Positions 7,328 to 15,886 of a stretch of 23,854 nt of DNA are shown piece after piece (position 1 is the first letter of the stretch; every line of letters starts with the position of its first letter). Origin of the DNA: an uncultured Erysipelotrichaceae bacterium (GTDB lineage Bacteria > Bacillota_I > Bacilli_A > RF39 > UBA660); assembly GCA_902767005.1 (NCBI GenBank), contig CACXFY010000085.1, positions 1 to 23,854 on the forward strand. Reading direction: 5' to 3'. The notes beneath the pieces were generated by a model. That model was not told the origin of the DNA. It did no database searches and saw only the letters and a program-made list of their open reading frames with translations. Both the position numbers and the translations under genes were made by a program.

Positions 7328-8135
7328 TATGCACCTCAATTTGATTGTATGGTATTTTAATATGAGCTTTATCAAATGCATCTTTTATTTCTTTACGTAA
7401 TCTTCTTTGAACTGCGAAGTTCTTAGTTGGTTCGCATTCTAATACTACTCTATATACTACTGATGAGTCTGCTAAAGACTCTACTCCCCATACTTCTATA
7501 TCTTTTTTGGCAAATTCTATCTTTCCTCTTAAATCTTCAATTAGTTTGTTAAGTACTTCTTCTACTTTTGCTGTATCGTGTTCATAGGCTACAGATACAT
7601 CTATTTGAGCTAATGAATTATTTAAACTATAGTTAATAATATTATCCATATAACGATTAGATATTATTTTAACGGCTCCTTTATAGTTCCTTATTTGAGT
7701 AGTTTTTAATCCTAATACTGTTACTTCTCCCATAAAACCTTCTATTTCTATGGTATCTCCTACATCATAAGTACCTTCTGTTATTATACCTATTCCAGCA
7801 ATTAAGTCTTTAGCCATATCTTGGAAAGCTAAACCTAAAATAGCTGTTCCAATACCTAATCCAGCTAAGATAGATTTTACATTAATACCAAATACTGAAA
7901 GAATAGCTAATGTTACTAAAATAACAATTATGTATTTTATTACATTTAATAGTAATAATCTTATTGTCTTTACTCTTTGAGCTTGAGTTGGTTTTAATGC
8001 TTTCTTTGAAAAACGAGGTAATTTATTAATAATATTTTTAATAATATTATAAATAATTACTCCTAAAAGAATATAGATAATTGGATATACTATATGGTCT
8101 AAATTAATTGTCACTGTATTAAATAATTTAATCAT
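7317..8135 (-). CDS. mscS: Small-conductance mechanosensitive channel, MscS family
   Basis: MscS channels open under membrane tension to release osmolytes. The 272-residue product has three predicted membrane helices (about 13-36, 58-82 and 87-117). The third is Gly/Ala-rich (AGLGIGTAILGLAFQDMAKD), which is the pore-lining helix of the family, followed by the cytoplasmic beta domain (VGDTIEIEGFMGEV) and the alpha/beta C-terminal domain. I use the ATG at 8135, five bases after GGAGG; a TTG twelve bases earlier lies in that signal. The start follows the parB stop by one base, so it belongs to the parA-parB transcript, as in several Bacilli. Confidence 0.92.
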   Translation of the reverse strand: MIKLFNTVTINLDHIVYPIIYILLGVIIYNIIKNIINKLPRFSKKALKPTQAQRVKTIRLLLLNVIKYIIVILVTLAILSVFGINVKSILAGLGIGTAILGLAFQDMAKDLIAGIGIITEGTYDVGDTIEIEGFMGEVTVLGLKTTQIRNYKGAVKIISNRYMDNIINYSLNNSLAQIDVSVAYEHDTAKVEEVLNKLIEDLRGKIEFAKKDIEVWGVESLADSSVVYRVVLECEPTKNFAVQRRLRKEIKDAFDKAHIKIPYNQIEVHNGK

Positions 8136-8136
8136 A

Positions 8137-9033
8137 TTATCCTCCAATATTCATTATTTCTAGTATTCTATTTAAGTCATTTGTATTAACAAAATTAATT
8201 TCTATTTTATTATTTTTTATTTTTACTTTAGTTCCTAATTTTTCACATAATTCTTCTTGTAAATATTGATACTCGTTTACTTCTTTAGTCTTTTTTATTG
8301 GATTTGTTCTCTTATATTCTTCTGGTTCTATTGTTAATGTTTCTAGTTCTCTTACACTAATTCCTTCATTTATTACTTTTTTAGCTAATTCTTCTTGTTG
8401 ATTTGTATCTTGTAATTTACTTAATACTCTAGCATGTCCCATGGTAATCTGTTTATTACTTATTTCTTTTTGAATATCTTCTGGTAAAGTTAATAAACCA
8501 ATCATATTAGTTATATGAGATCTACTCTTACCTAAGCGTTTTGCTAAAGCATCTTGTGTTAGATTTAATGTATCTATTAATTTCTTATAAGCGTTAGCTT
8601 CTTCAATAGCTGTAAGATTTTCTCTTTGTAAGTTTTCTAGAAGAGCTATTTCCATCATTTGTGTATCATTAAAGTCTCTTACTATTGCTGGTATTTCTTC
8701 TAAACCTGCCATTTGAGAGGCTTTTACTCTTCTTTCTCCAGCTATTATTTCATATCCTTTAATACTCTTTTTAACAATTATTGGTTGAAATACACCATGT
8801 TCTTTTATAGAAGAAGCTAATTCTTCTAATGCTTGTTCATCAAAATTCTTTCTTGGTTGATAAGGATTAGCTCTTAATTCAGATAGTTTTATGTTTACTA
8901 TTTCTTCTTTAGGTGTTTCAGTTAGTATTTTTTCTTCTACTGCACTATAGTCTAATACTTCACTATTAAATAATTCTTCTAGTCCTTTTCCTAAAGCTCT
9001 TCTTTTTGGTATTTCTTGATTATTAGTTTCCAT
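8137..9033 (-). CDS. parB: Chromosome-partitioning protein ParB (Spo0J)
   Basis: ParB binds parS sites near the origin, clamps DNA in a CTP-dependent way and loads SMC. The 298-residue product has the N-terminal RRALGKGLEELF (11-22), the peptide that stimulates ParA, and the CTP-binding core with AGERRVKAS (98-106) and ENLQRENL (133-140). A helix-turn-helix follows (about 158-178, DALAKRLGKSRSHITN), then a C-terminal dimerisation domain. It overlaps the end of parA by 11 bases and is followed one base later by mscS. It is distinct from the second ParB upstream, which lacks the LGKGL peptide. Confidence 0.95.
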   Translation of the reverse strand: METNNQEIPKRRALGKGLEELFNSEVLDYSAVEEKILTETPKEEIVNIKLSELRANPYQPRKNFDEQALEELASSIKEHGVFQPIIVKKSIKGYEIIAGERRVKASQMAGLEEIPAIVRDFNDTQMMEIALLENLQRENLTAIEEANAYKKLIDTLNLTQDALAKRLGKSRSHITNMIGLLTLPEDIQKEISNKQITMGHARVLSKLQDTNQQEELAKKVINEGISVRELETLTIEPEEYKRTNPIKKTKEVNEYQYLQEELCEKLGTKVKIKNNKIEINFVNTNDLNRILEIMNIGG

Positions 9034-9808
9034 TTCTAGAAATCACTTCCTTTGCTAGGTTTAAATATGCTTCTGATCCACGAGATTTAGGATCATAAGC
9101 TATTATTGGCTCTCCATGTGAAGGAGCCTCTGTCAATCTTACTAGTCTTGGGATTATTGTATTATATACTTTTTCTTTAAAGAATTTCCTTATATCTTCT
9201 ACTACTTCGAAACCAAGGTTTGTTCTAGAATCTAACATAGTCAATAATACTCCTTCAATATCTAGTGTTGGATTTAGTGTCTTTTGTGCTAGCATTATTG
9301 TTCTTAATAATTGAGTTATTCCTTCTAGAGCAAAGAATTCACATTGAACTGGAATTATTACTGAATTTGAAGCTGTTAGGGCATTTGTTGTAATTATTCC
9401 AAGTGATGGAGGACAATCTAAAATAATATAATCAAAACTATCTTTTATGTCTGCCATTTTATTTTTTAATTGTTCACCTTTTTGAAATCCTTGTTCATTT
9501 CTACTTTTTTCAGTATATTCATATTCTAAGCCAGCTAGATTAATTGATGCTGGTAAAACGTATAAGTTTTTATATTTAGTTTTTATCATAGCTTCAGTGA
9601 TATCACATTCTCCAATTAGAACATCATATACACTTTTTTCTATATCACCTTTATTAATACCTACTCCAGTTGTAGTATTACCTTGTGGATCTAGGTCTAT
9701 TAATAATACTTTTTTACCTAATACGGCTAAAGATGCAGAAAGATTAATGCTTGTTGTTGTCTTCCCTACTCCGCCTTTTTGATTTACTAATGAAATTATT
9801 TTTCCCAT
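9023..9808 (-). CDS. parA: Chromosome-partitioning ATPase ParA (Soj)
   Basis: ParA/Soj is a Walker-type ATPase that works with ParB in origin segregation and, in B. subtilis, also regulates DnaA. The product is 261 residues, opening MGKIISLVNQKGGVGKTTT with the deviant Walker A motif (Lys11 and Lys16), then IDLDPQGN and DYIILDCPPSLG. The C-terminal RLTEAPSHGEPI is typical of Soj. I use the ATG at 9808 because GGTGA lies five bases upstream and homologues begin here; two earlier ATG codons (9820 and 9826) would only add MKMGDC. It is the first gene of a parA-parB-mscS-DUF951-abgT unit. Confidence 0.96.
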   Translation of the reverse strand: MGKIISLVNQKGGVGKTTTSINLSASLAVLGKKVLLIDLDPQGNTTTGVGINKGDIEKSVYDVLIGECDITEAMIKTKYKNLYVLPASINLAGLEYEYTEKSRNEQGFQKGEQLKNKMADIKDSFDYIILDCPPSLGIITTNALTASNSVIIPVQCEFFALEGITQLLRTIMLAQKTLNPTLDIEGVLLTMLDSRTNLGFEVVEDIRKFFKEKVYNTIIPRLVRLTEAPSHGEPIIAYDPKSRGSEAYLNLAKEVISRNGN

Positions 9809-9836
9809 GCAATCACCCATTTTCATTACATAATTT

Positions 9837-9865
9837 ATTGTATCAAATATCGTTGTTTTTTTAAA
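9837..9865 (-). promoter_or_regulatory. parA promoter
   Basis: On the minus strand, TTTAAA (9865-9860), a 17-base spacer and TACAAT (9842-9837) with TG in the extended position (TGATACAAT). It lies between the noc terminator and parA, so the parA unit appears independently transcribed. The ATATTTGATA segment is shared with the ychF promoter. Confidence 0.6.
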
Positions 9866-9875
9866 TGTTTTTAAT

Positions 9876-9900
9876 AAAAAAAGTAGAACTTTTTCTACTT
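9876..9900 (-). terminator. Terminator of the noc-like gene
   Basis: An 8-bp stem (9881-9888 with 9893-9900, loop CTTT) is followed on the minus strand by seven T (plus-strand A at 9876-9882). It lies three bases beyond the noc-like stop codon and separates this gene from parA. Confidence 0.8.
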
Positions 9901-9903
9901 CTT

Positions 9904-11205
9904 TTAATCTCTATTTTTATCGATTTTTATTATTATTTGATAAGATTTATCAAAATTCATTTCATCTGTTTTTATCTTTATTCCATGTTTTTCTAATTCA
10001 CTTACTACTTCTCTAATTTTATTCATAGCTTCTTCAGTAGTATATTCACTATTATCATCTACGGCTGGTAAGTTATCAGATGCTGGTATATTTACTGCTG
10101 TTAAATCAGGAGTTGTGAAGTAATCTGCTACTTTTTCTTTTACTTGAGTATCTGTTTTAACTATTTTTTCAGCTGGTGTAATAAAACTATCAGTATTTAG
10201 TGGATTATTAGATAATGATGGACTAATATTCAATAGATTATCTAATGATGAGTTATTAGAATTGTTTTTCTCTATTGAACTTGTATTTGATTTTATATCA
10301 TTAATATCTATTGGTGAAATTGGTGTTAATGTTGGTTGTGAGTTATCTAATGGAATGTCATTTATATCGTCATTATCATTATCATTTTCTTTTTCTAATT
10401 CACCATAATTTAAAAATTTATTATCTGCTGGCATACTCTCTCCTTCTGGTGGGGCTATCGTAACCTTTCCATAATTATCTTGTATTTCTGGTAGATCAGT
10501 TGTTGGAGTTAGTGGACTATTATCAACAAAGTTATTCATTGATATAGCACTTATATCAACAGGTTCTTCTTGTTTTTCTTCTACTAGTTTTGGTTCTTCT
10601 TTTTCCCCTTTTATTTCTTCTTCCAGACTTCTTACACTCATCTTATTTGTTATTACTTTTTTCAATAAATCTTTTTGCTTTTGAGGATCTTCGATGTTTA
10701 ATAATGCTCTAGCATGTCTTTCTGATATTTGTTCTTTTAATAAAGCATCTTGTATTTCGTCTGGTAATGATAACAATCTTATTTTATTAGAAACAGCAGC
10801 TTGGCTCTTTCCCATAGTTTTTGCTAAGGCTTCTTGAGTCATTTGATCTATTTCTAATATTTTTTGATATGTTCTTGCTTCTTCAATTGGATTTAGATTC
10901 TTTCTTTGTAAATTCTCTAATAAGGCTACTTTTGAAGATTCTTTATCATCTAAATCTCTAATAATTGCTGGAATCTTTGTAAGACCGGCTAAAGCAGAGG
11001 CCTTATATCTTCTTTCACCAGCTATTATTTCATATTTTCCGTTAACATTTCTAACAATAATTGGTTGAATAACACCATGTTCTCTGATTGAAACAGCTAA
11101 TTCTTTTAAAGCTCTTTCATCAAAGACTTCTCTTGGTTGAAATCTATTAGGAATAATATCATCTAAATATAATTGTACTACTTCATCTTTTGCTTCTGGA
11201 TTCAT
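9904..11205 (-). CDS. noc: Noc-like second ParB with long disordered linker
   Basis: Noc is the ParB paralogue that blocks division over the nucleoid in Bacilli. The 433-residue product has a full ParB/Noc N-terminal region: FQPREVFDERALKEL, AGERRYKAS (62-70), ENLQRKNLNPIEEA (97-110) and a helix-turn-helix at about 124-142. Residues about 200-388 are acidic and rich in Asn, Ser, Pro and Asp, with no hydrophobic core. The last 45 residues (TTEEAMNKIREV to QIIIKIDKN) are a compact dimerisation-type domain. B. subtilis Noc is about 283 residues, so the linker adds about 150. The amphipathic N-terminal membrane helix of Noc is not evident. Position next to rsmG matches noc, but a nucleoid-occlusion role is inferred from position and similarity only. 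Confidence 0.8.
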   Translation of the reverse strand: MNPEAKDEVVQLYLDDIIPNRFQPREVFDERALKELAVSIREHGVIQPIIVRNVNGKYEIIAGERRYKASALAGLTKIPAIIRDLDDKESSKVALLENLQRKNLNPIEEARTYQKILEIDQMTQEALAKTMGKSQAAVSNKIRLLSLPDEIQDALLKEQISERHARALLNIEDPQKQKDLLKKVITNKMSVRSLEEEIKGEKEEPKLVEEKQEEPVDISAISMNNFVDNSPLTPTTDLPEIQDNYGKVTIAPPEGESMPADNKFLNYGELEKENDNDNDDINDIPLDNSQPTLTPISPIDINDIKSNTSSIEKNNSNNSSLDNLLNISPSLSNNPLNTDSFITPAEKIVKTDTQVKEKVADYFTTPDLTAVNIPASDNLPAVDDNSEYTTEEAMNKIREVVSELEKHGIKIKTDEMNFDKSYQIIIKIDKNRD

Positions 11206-11248
11206 ATTTTTTCCCCACTTTATCCTTTCTTATTTTCCCTATATTAAC

Positions 11249-11277
11249 ATTATATACCACTTTTTATCTTCAAGCAA
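11249..11277 (-). promoter_or_regulatory. noc-like gene promoter
   Basis: On the minus strand, TTGCTT (11277-11272), a 17-base spacer and TATAAT (11254-11249). It lies about 45 bases before the start codon and after the rsmG terminator, so the gene is a single-gene unit. Confidence 0.5.
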
Positions 11278-11292
11278 CTTGTTTTTTTACAA

Positions 11293-11317
11293 ATAAAGAC
11301 ACAACTTTCGTTATGTC
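11293..11317 (-). terminator. Terminator of the mnmE-mnmG-rsmG operon
   Basis: On the minus strand GACATAAC pairs with GTTGTGTC (11317-11310 with 11305-11298, one G-U pair) across a GAAA tetraloop, followed by TTTATTT. The stem begins in the rsmG stop codon. Confidence 0.7.
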
Positions 11318-11952
11318 TATTTATTTTTTATAATTACTAAACTTCTTTGACTCTCTTCTTTTGGTAAATTAAATCTAATAATTTTCTCTATATTATATTT
11401 TTTGTTTAATTTGTTTTCTAATTCCTTAGTTAATTCTTTATCTATATCACCTTTCATAGCGATAAAAACACCATTTTTATTAACTAAATGCATAGTATAA
11501 TTAACTAATTTTTCTATGTTTGCTACTGCACGAGAAGTTACTACATCAAATGTTTCTTTATAATCTTCTCCTCTTGTATGAATAGCTATTATATTAGTTA
11601 ATTCTAAGTCTTTTATTATTTCATTTAGATAATTAACTCTTTTTTGAAGTGAATCTATTAATGTTATTTTTAAATTTGGAAAGACTATTTTTAGTACTAT
11701 TCCTGGAAATCCAGCTCCTGTTCCAACATCACATAAAGTATTAACTTTAGTTAAATCAATGGCCTTTATAAGAGTTAAACTATCATAGAAATGTTTTAAA
11801 TATACGTCTTCTTCTTCTATTATTCTAGTTAAATTTATTCTATTATTCCATTCTACTAGTAATTTATAGAATAAATCTAATTTTTTTAATTGTTCATTAC
11901 TTAAAGTAATATTTATTTCTTTTAGAGCTACTATAAATTCTTCTTTAGTCAT
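11317..11952 (-). CDS. rsmG: 16S rRNA (guanine527-N7)-methyltransferase RsmG
   Basis: RsmG (GidB) methylates G527 of 16S rRNA using S-adenosylmethionine; loss gives low-level streptomycin resistance. The 211-residue product shows HFYDSLTL (54-61), the SAM-binding loop CDVGTGAGFPGIVL (74-87) and VTSRAVANIEKLV. It is somewhat shorter than the roughly 239 residues of B. subtilis, mainly at the C-terminus, but ends in a normal family strand (RSLVIIKNK). It overlaps the end of mnmG by eight bases and is the last gene of mnmE-mnmG-rsmG. The stop codon is TAG. Confidence 0.95.
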   Translation of the reverse strand: MTKEEFIVALKEINITLSNEQLKKLDLFYKLLVEWNNRINLTRIIEEEDVYLKHFYDSLTLIKAIDLTKVNTLCDVGTGAGFPGIVLKIVFPNLKITLIDSLQKRVNYLNEIIKDLELTNIIAIHTRGEDYKETFDVVTSRAVANIEKLVNYTMHLVNKNGVFIAMKGDIDKELTKELENKLNKKYNIEKIIRFNLPKEESQRSLVIIKNK

Positions 11953-13810
11953 TGTTGTACTCCTTTTTTAAATATACTGATAATAATGATATATCCGATG
12001 GATTTACTCCACTTATTCTTATTGCTTGAGCTATTGTTTTGGGTCTTACTTCTTTTAATTTTTGTCTTGCTTCACTAGCTATGTTTTTTACTTTGTCATA
12101 ATCTATATCTTCTGGTATTTGTTTTTTCTCTAGTTTTAGCATTTTTTCGGCTTCTTTATAGGCTTTTTTTATGTATCCTTCATATTTTAGATTTATTTCT
12201 ACTTGTTCTTGAATTTCTTCTTTAAATGGAATTTCTACTATTTTATTTATAAATTTCATTGATATTTCTGGTCTTTTTACCAAGTCTTCTATAGACATTG
12301 TTGCTTGCGGGATTTGAATATTATTATCTTCAAATATGCTTTTTACTTCTTCTGTTATTTTTATTTTATTTTCTTGCATAAATTCTCTTAATTTTAATAT
12401 TTCTTGTTCTTTAGCTTGTAGTTTTTCTATTTGTTCATTATTTATTAATCCTACTTCATAACCATATTTTCTTAGTCTTAGATCGGCATTATCACTTCTT
12501 AATAGTAATCTAAATTCTGCTCTTGAAGATAATAACCTATATGGATCTCTTATTCCTTTAGTAATTAAATCATCTATTAATACACCTATATAAGCTTCAT
12601 TTCTTTTTAAGACTAGTGGTTCTTTTTCTTCTAATTGTAATGCGGCATTTATTCCAGCCATTAATCCTTGACAAGCAGCTTCTTCATAACCACTTGTACC
12701 GTTTATTTGTCCAGCTGTATATAGATTTTTTAATACTTTAGTTTCTAGTGAGGCATTTAATTGGGTTGGATATATAGCATCATACTCTATAGCATATCCA
12801 TATTTTAATATTTTTGCATTTTCAAATCCAGGTAAGCTATGAACCATCTGTTCTTGTACTTCTGGTGGCATAGATGTTGAGAAACCTTGAAGATACATAT
12901 CATCATAATATCGACTTTCTGGTTCTATAAATAATTGATGTCTTTCTTTATCTTTAAATCTAGTTACTTTATCTTCTATAGATGGACAATATCTTGGACC
13001 TATTCCTTCGACATCATCTAAAGCACCATACATTGATGATTTATTTAAGTTTTCTCTTATTATTCTATGTGTTTCTTCTGTTGTATATGTTAAATGACAT
13101 GGTATTTGATCTTCTATTTTATACTGTGGTTCTAAATCAAAACTGAATGTTAATAATTTATCATCACCTGGTTCTACTCTAGTCTTTGAAAAATCTATTG
13201 TTTTTTTATCTATACGTTGTGGTGTACCTGTTTTTAATCTAATTATTCTAAAACCATATTCTTTTAATTTATCTGATAAATGATTAGATGGTTTTTCTCC
13301 ATGTGGACCTTGTCTTGTTCTAGTATCACCTACTAAAATATCGGCTTTTAAATATGTTCCAGTAGTTAATATTACTATTTTTGATTTAATTCTTTCACCA
13401 TTTTCTAAGATTACTCCATGTACTTCATTTTCTTTTATTATCAAGTCTTCTACCATACCTTCTTTTATTTCTAAATTATCTAGTGATTTAAGTGTATTTA
13501 ACATTTCTTTTGGATAAGTTATTTTATCTCCTTGAGCTCTTAAGGCTTGGACAGCTGGTCCTTTAGCACTATTTAACATCTTTATTTGTAGATGTGTCTT
13601 ATCGGCTATTTTTCCCATTATTCCACCTAGAGCATCTATTTCTCTTACTACTATACCTTTAGCAGATCCACCGATATGTGGATTACATGGCATATCTGCA
13701 ATATTCTTTAAATTACTTGTTATTAATAGGGTTTTATGTCCTTTTTTAGCACTTGCATAAGATGCTTCACATCCAGCATGTCCTCCACCTACTACTATTA
13801 TGTCATACAT
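11945..13810 (-). CDS. mnmG: tRNA uridine-5-carboxymethylaminomethyl modification enzyme MnmG
   Basis: MnmG (GidA) is the FAD-dependent partner of MnmE in forming (carboxymethyl)aminomethyl groups on the wobble uridine of certain tRNAs. The 621-residue product begins with the FAD-binding loop VVGGGHAGCEAS (6-17), then ADMPCNPHIGGSAKG and GTPQRID. TSGYEEAACQGLMAGINAA lies in the second FAD contact region, and the C-terminal helical MnmE-binding domain ends in the conserved GVNPSDISLL. The length is standard. AAAGGTGAT precedes the ATG. It follows mnmE by 20 bases and overlaps rsmG. Confidence 0.97.
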   Translation of the reverse strand: MYDIIVVGGGHAGCEASYASAKKGHKTLLITSNLKNIADMPCNPHIGGSAKGIVVREIDALGGIMGKIADKTHLQIKMLNSAKGPAVQALRAQGDKITYPKEMLNTLKSLDNLEIKEGMVEDLIIKENEVHGVILENGERIKSKIVILTTGTYLKADILVGDTRTRQGPHGEKPSNHLSDKLKEYGFRIIRLKTGTPQRIDKKTIDFSKTRVEPGDDKLLTFSFDLEPQYKIEDQIPCHLTYTTEETHRIIRENLNKSSMYGALDDVEGIGPRYCPSIEDKVTRFKDKERHQLFIEPESRYYDDMYLQGFSTSMPPEVQEQMVHSLPGFENAKILKYGYAIEYDAIYPTQLNASLETKVLKNLYTAGQINGTSGYEEAACQGLMAGINAALQLEEKEPLVLKRNEAYIGVLIDDLITKGIRDPYRLLSSRAEFRLLLRSDNADLRLRKYGYEVGLINNEQIEKLQAKEQEILKLREFMQENKIKITEEVKSIFEDNNIQIPQATMSIEDLVKRPEISMKFINKIVEIPFKEEIQEQVEINLKYEGYIKKAYKEAEKMLKLEKKQIPEDIDYDKVKNIASEARQKLKEVRPKTIAQAIRISGVNPSDISLLSVYLKKEYNND

Positions 13811-13830
13811 GGTATCACCTTTTTCTTTTT

Positions 13831-15195
13831 TTATTTTCCTAAACAGAATCTTGAAAACATTTCATCTAATAATTCTTCTTCATATGTAGAACCGTTTATT
13901 TCTCCTAATTGTTCCCAAATATTTCTAATATCTAATTCAATCATATCTATTGGCATATTATTATTTAATCCTTTTTCTACTTCTTCGATAGAATCTAGAC
14001 ATTTTTGTAATATACCTATACTTCTAGTATTACTTAAATATGTTGGGTCTTTTGTTTCTATTTGCGATAAATTAAACATATCAATTATCTTTTCTTTTAA
14101 TTCTTCTATTCCTTGATTATTAACAATACTCATATTAATAATATTTTCTTTATTTATTTTTACTTTAGATAAATCTAGTTTGTTCTCTAAATCTATTTTA
14201 TTTACTATTATTATGTAATTCTTATCTTCTATTTTATTTAATAGTTCTTCAACATCTTTTGTTAATTCTTCATTATTATTTAGAACAAATAGTACTAAAT
14301 CTGATTCTTCCATAGTTTTTAGGCTTTTTTCTACTCCTATTGCCTCTATTTTATCTTCTGTTTCTCTTATTCCAGCTGTATCAATCATATTTAGAATTAT
14401 TCCATTTATTGATATTTGTCCTTCTACAATATCTCTTGTAGTACCAGCTATATCTGTTACTATTGCTTTATCTTCTTGTAGTAAAGAGTTTAATAGAGAA
14501 CTTTTTCCTACGTTTGGTCTTCCTATAATAGATGTTTTTATTCCTTCTTTTATAATTAAGCCATTTTTACTTTCATTTAGTATTTTCTTTATTTGTTCTT
14601 TTAAATTTACTATTTTTGGTATCATTACTTCATTTGTGATGATATCAACATCATCATATTCTGGATAATCTATATTTACATTTATATTTGATATTATTTG
14701 GATCATATCATCTCTTAATTTATTAATAAGATTAGATACTTTACCATTTATTCCATTAGCAGCCATTTCTCTTTGAGTGTGAGTTTTAGCATTAATCATA
14801 TCCATTATTGATTCTGCTTCTATTAAGTCTATTCTTCCATTTAAGAAAGCTCTTTTAGTAAACTCACCAGGTTCTGCTAATCTACAACCATTTATTAATA
14901 ACTCTTCTAATACTTTATTAGTTGGAGCAATACCACCATGAGTATTTATTTCAACGACATCTTCTACTGTAAAAGTTCTTGGTGCTTTCATGACTGATAC
15001 TAATACTTCATCAATCATATTTCCTCTTTTATCTACTATTTTTCCATAATTAATAGTATGTGAATCTACTTTTGATAAATCTTTTCCTTTAAATATCTTA
15101 TTTACTATATCTATTGCTTCAGATCCACTTACTCTTACGATTGCGATGGCCCCTACTCCTTGGGCTGTTGAGATTGCACAAATAGTATCATTCAT
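13831..15195 (-). CDS. mnmE: tRNA modification GTPase MnmE
   Basis: MnmE (TrmE, ThdF) is a dimeric GTPase that binds formyl-tetrahydrofolate and acts with MnmG on wobble uridines. The 454-residue product has the N-terminal folate domain (ICAISTAQGVGAIAIVRVSG), a helical domain, and the embedded G domain: GRPNVGKSS (225-233), GTTRD (251-255), DTAG (272-275) and NKID (332-335). The C-terminal FCLGK keeps the catalytic-type Cys451 of the CIGK motif. AAGGAGG precedes the ATG. It is the first gene of a three-gene unit with its own promoter. Confidence 0.97.
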   Translation of the reverse strand: MNDTICAISTAQGVGAIAIVRVSGSEAIDIVNKIFKGKDLSKVDSHTINYGKIVDKRGNMIDEVLVSVMKAPRTFTVEDVVEINTHGGIAPTNKVLEELLINGCRLAEPGEFTKRAFLNGRIDLIEAESIMDMINAKTHTQREMAANGINGKVSNLINKLRDDMIQIISNINVNIDYPEYDDVDIITNEVMIPKIVNLKEQIKKILNESKNGLIIKEGIKTSIIGRPNVGKSSLLNSLLQEDKAIVTDIAGTTRDIVEGQISINGIILNMIDTAGIRETEDKIEAIGVEKSLKTMEESDLVLFVLNNNEELTKDVEELLNKIEDKNYIIIVNKIDLENKLDLSKVKINKENIINMSIVNNQGIEELKEKIIDMFNLSQIETKDPTYLSNTRSIGILQKCLDSIEEVEKGLNNNMPIDMIELDIRNIWEQLGEINGSTYEEELLDEMFSRFCLGK

Positions 15196-15220
15196 AGTAT
15201 TCCTCCTTTTTCCTTTTCGT

Positions 15221-15249
15221 ATTATAGCATATAAATTATTATTTTTAAA
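15221..15249 (-). promoter_or_regulatory. mnmE promoter
   Basis: On the minus strand, TTTAAA (15249-15244), a 17-base spacer and TATAAT (15226-15221) with an extended TG (TGCTATAAT). It lies between the jag terminator and the mnmE start. Confidence 0.65.
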
Positions 15250-15250
15250 T

Positions 15251-15283
15251 AAAAAAAGAAGACTTCTATTCTTCTTCTTTTTT
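15251..15283 (-). terminator. Terminator of rnpA-yidC-jag
   Basis: AAAAAAGAAG (15252-15261) pairs with CTTCTTTTTT (15274-15283) around a 12-base loop that can pair further, and the minus strand then reads a run of T. It overlaps the jag stop codon (TAG at 15266-15268). Confidence 0.75.
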
Positions 15284-15886
15284 AGGTTTAATTACTATAT
15301 ATCTATTAGGTTCTTCCCCTTCACTTTCTGTATAAACCTTTTTGTTATTTGTTAAAGCATTATGAATAACTCTTCTTTCATATGAATTCATGGAATCTAA
15401 TTTTACTTCAATTCCAGTTTTAGCTACTTCTCTAGCTACTCTTCTTCCTAATGCTTCTAATTGTTTATCATGTTTTTCTTTATAAGAATTAATATCAATA
15501 ATAAATTTAAATGTCTTACCTAATTCTGTATTTAAGTGTTGACTTGTTACTATTGATAAGGCTTTTAGATTTTTACCATTTTTTCCAATTAATAAAGCAT
15601 CATTATCAGAATAAATTGTATATGTTGGTACTTCTTCTTTATTCTTTATTTCAATATTTGCTTCAAAACCTAGACTTTTAAGTAATTTTTGTAAATAATC
15701 TTTAATATATTTAACTACTTCTCTTCTTTCAATTACTTCTATTTCTACCTTTTTACTCTTAAATAATCCACCTTTTGTTTCAGAAACTTCTTTTATAATT
15801 AAATTTTCTTCTGTTTCTTCTATGTCTATCTTTGCTGCTTGGATTGCTTCTTCTTTTGTTTTTCCAGTATATCTACGCTTTTCCAT
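15266..15886 (-). CDS. khpB: RNA-binding protein KhpB (Jag)
   Basis: KhpB/Jag is an RNA-binding protein that works with KhpA and affects cell elongation and division; it is nearly always beside yidC. The 206-residue product has an N-terminal Jag_N domain (RYTGKTKEEAIQAA, 5-18), a short linker, a type II KH domain with IGKNGKNLKAL (100-110), and an R3H domain in about the last 65 residues with SYERRVIHNAL (168-178) carrying the Arg and His that name it. An acidic PKKEEE tail ends it. It overlaps the yidC end by 14 bases. The stop codon is TAG. Confidence 0.95.
   Translation of the reverse strand: MEKRRYTGKTKEEAIQAAKIDIEETEENLIIKEVSETKGGLFKSKKVEIEVIERREVVKYIKDYLQKLLKSLGFEANIEIKNKEEVPTYTIYSDNDALLIGKNGKNLKALSIVTSQHLNTELGKTFKFIIDINSYKEKHDKQLEALGRRVAREVAKTGIEVKLDSMNSYERRVIHNALTNNKKVYTESEGEEPNRYIVIKPKKEEE

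Noticed and set aside
9597..9782. Plus-strand open frame opposite parA
   Set aside because: It is a mirror of the conserved Walker region of parA, with no start signal.
13736..14116. 126-codon open frame on the plus strand opposite mnmG and mnmE
   Set aside because: It is antisense to two well-conserved genes, has no ribosome site, and its Phe/Ser-rich composition is that of a frame shadow.
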